Below, piece after piece: positions 62,544 through 64,000 of a stretch of 64,000 nucleotides of DNA. The notes beneath the pieces were generated by a model. That model was not told where the DNA came from. It was given only the letters and a program-made list of their open reading frames with translations, and made no database searches. This DNA is from Lacihabitans sp. CCS-44 (GTDB taxonomy: Bacteria; Bacteroidota; Bacteroidia; Cytophagales; Spirosomataceae): contig NZ_RJUE01000061.1 in NCBI RefSeq assembly GCF_024343735.1, forward strand, positions 372,001 through 436,000, read 5' to 3'. Each line of letters opens with the position of its first letter. Position 1 is the stretch's first letter. The position numbers and the translations under genes were made by a program.

Positions 62544-64000
62544 ATGAAAAAACTATCAATTTTATTGGCTATTTCGCTATGTTCTTTTCTTTCTGACCAA
62601 AGAGAACCTCTTACTGCCGAAGAATATGCCAAACTCACAGAATCTCAAAAAAGGACTGTTGAACACGCCCTAGACGGCATAGATTTAAAAGACTCTGAAT
62701 TAGAAATTAGTCTTTTTGCATCTGAACCCATGATGACGAATCCCACAAACATGGACATTGACGCCAAAGGTAGAGTTTGGATTTGTGAAGCTTATAACTA
62801 CAGAAATGCCCTCAATCCTAGAAATCCATATAACCCCAAAGGCGACAGGATTTTGATTATGGAAGACACTGATATGGATGGCAAAGCCGACAAATCTAAA
62901 GTATTTTACCAAGGTGAAGACATCAATGCAGCCCTAGGAATAGCGGTTTTGGGAAATAAAGTCTATGTTTCCTGCAGTCCCAATGTTTTTGTTTTTACAG
63001 ATGAAAACGGTGACGATATACCTGATAAAAAGGAAATTCTTTTTTCTGGAATTGGTGGACTACAACACGACCATGGTATGCATGCGTTTGTTTTTGGACC
63101 TGATGGTAAGCTTTACTTCAATTTTGGAAATTCAGGAAATACTTTAATTTCTAAAAATGGCAAATCGTATTTGGATGATAAAAACAAAGTGATCACTGGT
63201 GATGGAAAACCATACCGAGAAGGCATGGTCTTTAGAGCAAACGAAGACGGAACAGATTTGGAGCCATTGGCTTGGAATTTTAGAAACAATTATGAGCTTG
63301 CCTTAGACAGCTATGGAAAAATGTGGCAATCAGATAACGATGACGATGGAAATAGGAGTACGCGTATAAACTATGTGATGGATTATGGTAACTACGGCTT
63401 CAAAGACGAAATGACAGGTGCCGACTGGAGAGTGCGTAGAACCAATATTGAAGATTCTGTTTATCGCAAGCACTGGCATTTGAATGATCCTGGAGTAGTA
63501 CCTAATTTGTTGCAGACTTATGCTGGATCACCAACCGGAATTATTTTTTATGAAGGTTCTCTCCTACCTGCCAAATATCGAAACCAAATAATACATTGTG
63601 ATGCTGGGCCAAATATTGTGAGAGCCTATCCAACAGTTAAAAATGGAGCGGGTTTCTCGGCATCGGTCTTGGATATTTTGGATGGTTCAAAAAGAGATAA
63701 ATGGTTTCGACCTTCAGACATCACAGTGGCTCCAGATGGTTCCATATTCGTGTCAGATTGGTACGACCCAGGTGTTGGAGGTCATGCAATGGGAGATTCA
63801 CTGAGAGGCAGAATATATCGAATAGCACCAAAAGGAGTCAATTACAAAGTACCTGTGTATGATTATGCCAACGCTGCTGGAGCCACTCAAGCTCTTCAAA
63901 ATCCAAATCAATCTGTTAAGTATTTAGCTTATCAGTCATTGAAAAATATGGGATCTAAGGCTGAAAATTCACTTAAAGAACTGGTGAATGGTGCAAATCC
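62544..64000 (+). CDS. PVC-type membrane-bound dehydrogenase protein, 3' end cut by window edge
   Basis: The frame is open from the ATG at 62544 through the right edge (485 codons seen). Residues 1-17 (MKKLSILLAISLCSFLS) are a signal peptide. From about residue 50 the sequence matches the PVC-type/TIGR02604 propeller: LFASEPMMTNPTNMDIDAKG, then RVWICEAYNYR, DRILIMEDTDMDGKADK, GLQHDHGMHAFVFGPDGK and DITVAPDGSIFVSDWYDPGV. HEAT-like repeats begin near residue 445. In relatives a cytochrome c domain follows at the C-terminus, beyond this window. It is related to the middle part of the ThuA fusion at 31293-34940 but lacks the ThuA domain. Confidence 0.85.
   Translation, partial: MKKLSILLAISLCSFLSDQREPLTAEEYAKLTESQKRTVEHALDGIDLKDSELEISLFASEPMMTNPTNMDIDAKGRVWICEAYNYRNALNPRNPYNPKGDRILIMEDTDMDGKADKSKVFYQGEDINAALGIAVLGNKVYVSCSPNVFVFTDENGDDIPDKKEILFSGIGGLQHDHGMHAFVFGPDGKLYFNFGNSGNTLISKNGKSYLDDKNKVITGDGKPYREGMVFRANEDGTDLEPLAWNFRNNYELALDSYGKMWQSDNDDDGNRSTRINYVMDYGNYGFKDEMTGADWRVRRTNIEDSVYRKHWHLNDPGVVPNLLQTYAGSPTGIIFYEGSLLPAKYRNQIIHCDAGPNIVRAYPTVKNGAGFSASVLDILDGSKRDKWFRPSDITVAPDGSIFVSDWYDPGVGGHAMGDSLRGRIYRIAPKGVNYKVPVYDYANAAGATQALQNPNQSVKYLAYQSLKNMGSKAENSLKELVNGAN

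Overview
The window is AT-rich DNA from a member of the Bacteroidota, most likely order Cytophagales (Spirosomataceae/Leadbetterella-type relatives). The grounds are many TAnnTTTG -7 promoter boxes with little Shine-Dalgarno signal, a tmRNA tag reading GNTSYAMAA, a SUF operon without sufA, a sensor kinase with a periplasmic propeller, a '3-coathanger' surface protein, remains of a type IX secretion sorting domain, a serine-palmitoyltransferase-like enzyme, and ThuA/PVC-type and Gfo/Idh sugar-oxidation genes. The species cannot be named from the sequence alone.

Layout. 1-8.5 kb: ung (cut by the left edge), a THUMP RNA methyltransferase, lepB, a TPR lipoprotein, queG, a leucine-rich-repeat surface protein, a methyltransferase and hemW. 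8.5-13.2 kb: a minus-strand Fe-S assembly operon, sufC-sufD-sufS-sufE-DUF59, followed by a bacilliredoxin; sufB is not in the window. 13.3-19.7 kb: an MsrB lipoprotein, an esterase/SMP-30 fusion, a nitrilase-family enzyme, an M42 peptidase and a cytochrome c/sugar dehydrogenase fusion. 19.96-20.33 kb: ssrA (tmRNA).

20.3-28.66 kb: a probable genomic island lying between two copies of the last 18 bp of ssrA. It holds a decayed phospholipase D-like remnant, a NarL-type response regulator, a large propeller histidine kinase, a LytTR regulator, a secreted 3-coathanger protein and a broken HTH/sorting-domain chimera. No integrase is visible. A perfect 26-bp palindrome lies in front of both two-component genes, with degenerate copies beside the LytTR promoter, suggesting a self-contained regulatory circuit.

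28.9-37.9 kb: a GH99-like secreted protein, a small DUF6984-like protein, and a three-gene sugar-catabolic operon (isomerase, Gfo/Idh oxidoreductase, giant ThuA-PVC-CARDB-cupredoxin protein) divergent from an AraC regulator. 37.9-39.6 kb: VF530, DUF3307 and SatD-like genes, preceded by four 22-bp palindromes repeated at exactly 28-bp intervals. 39.7-49.7 kb: a UPF1-like helicase, a glycosyltransferase, two DinB paralogues, DUF2147, PAP2, trpS, DUF2461, a small membrane protein and a TonB-dependent receptor. 49.8-55.7 kb: a tight six-gene operon (MBL, accA, HAD, M50 protease, PlsC-like, metZ). 55.8-64 kb: a PBP4-type peptidase, an SPT-like enzyme with an alpha/beta hydrolase and a UbiA-like membrane protein, a cytochrome b5-like pair, a lipocalin-like lipoprotein, thiL, and a PVC-type dehydrogenase cut by the right edge.

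Most genes are housekeeping or ordinary accessory genes. The two parts most worth following up are the ssrA-flanked island with its operators and the phased palindrome array in front of the SatD/DUF3307 pair.
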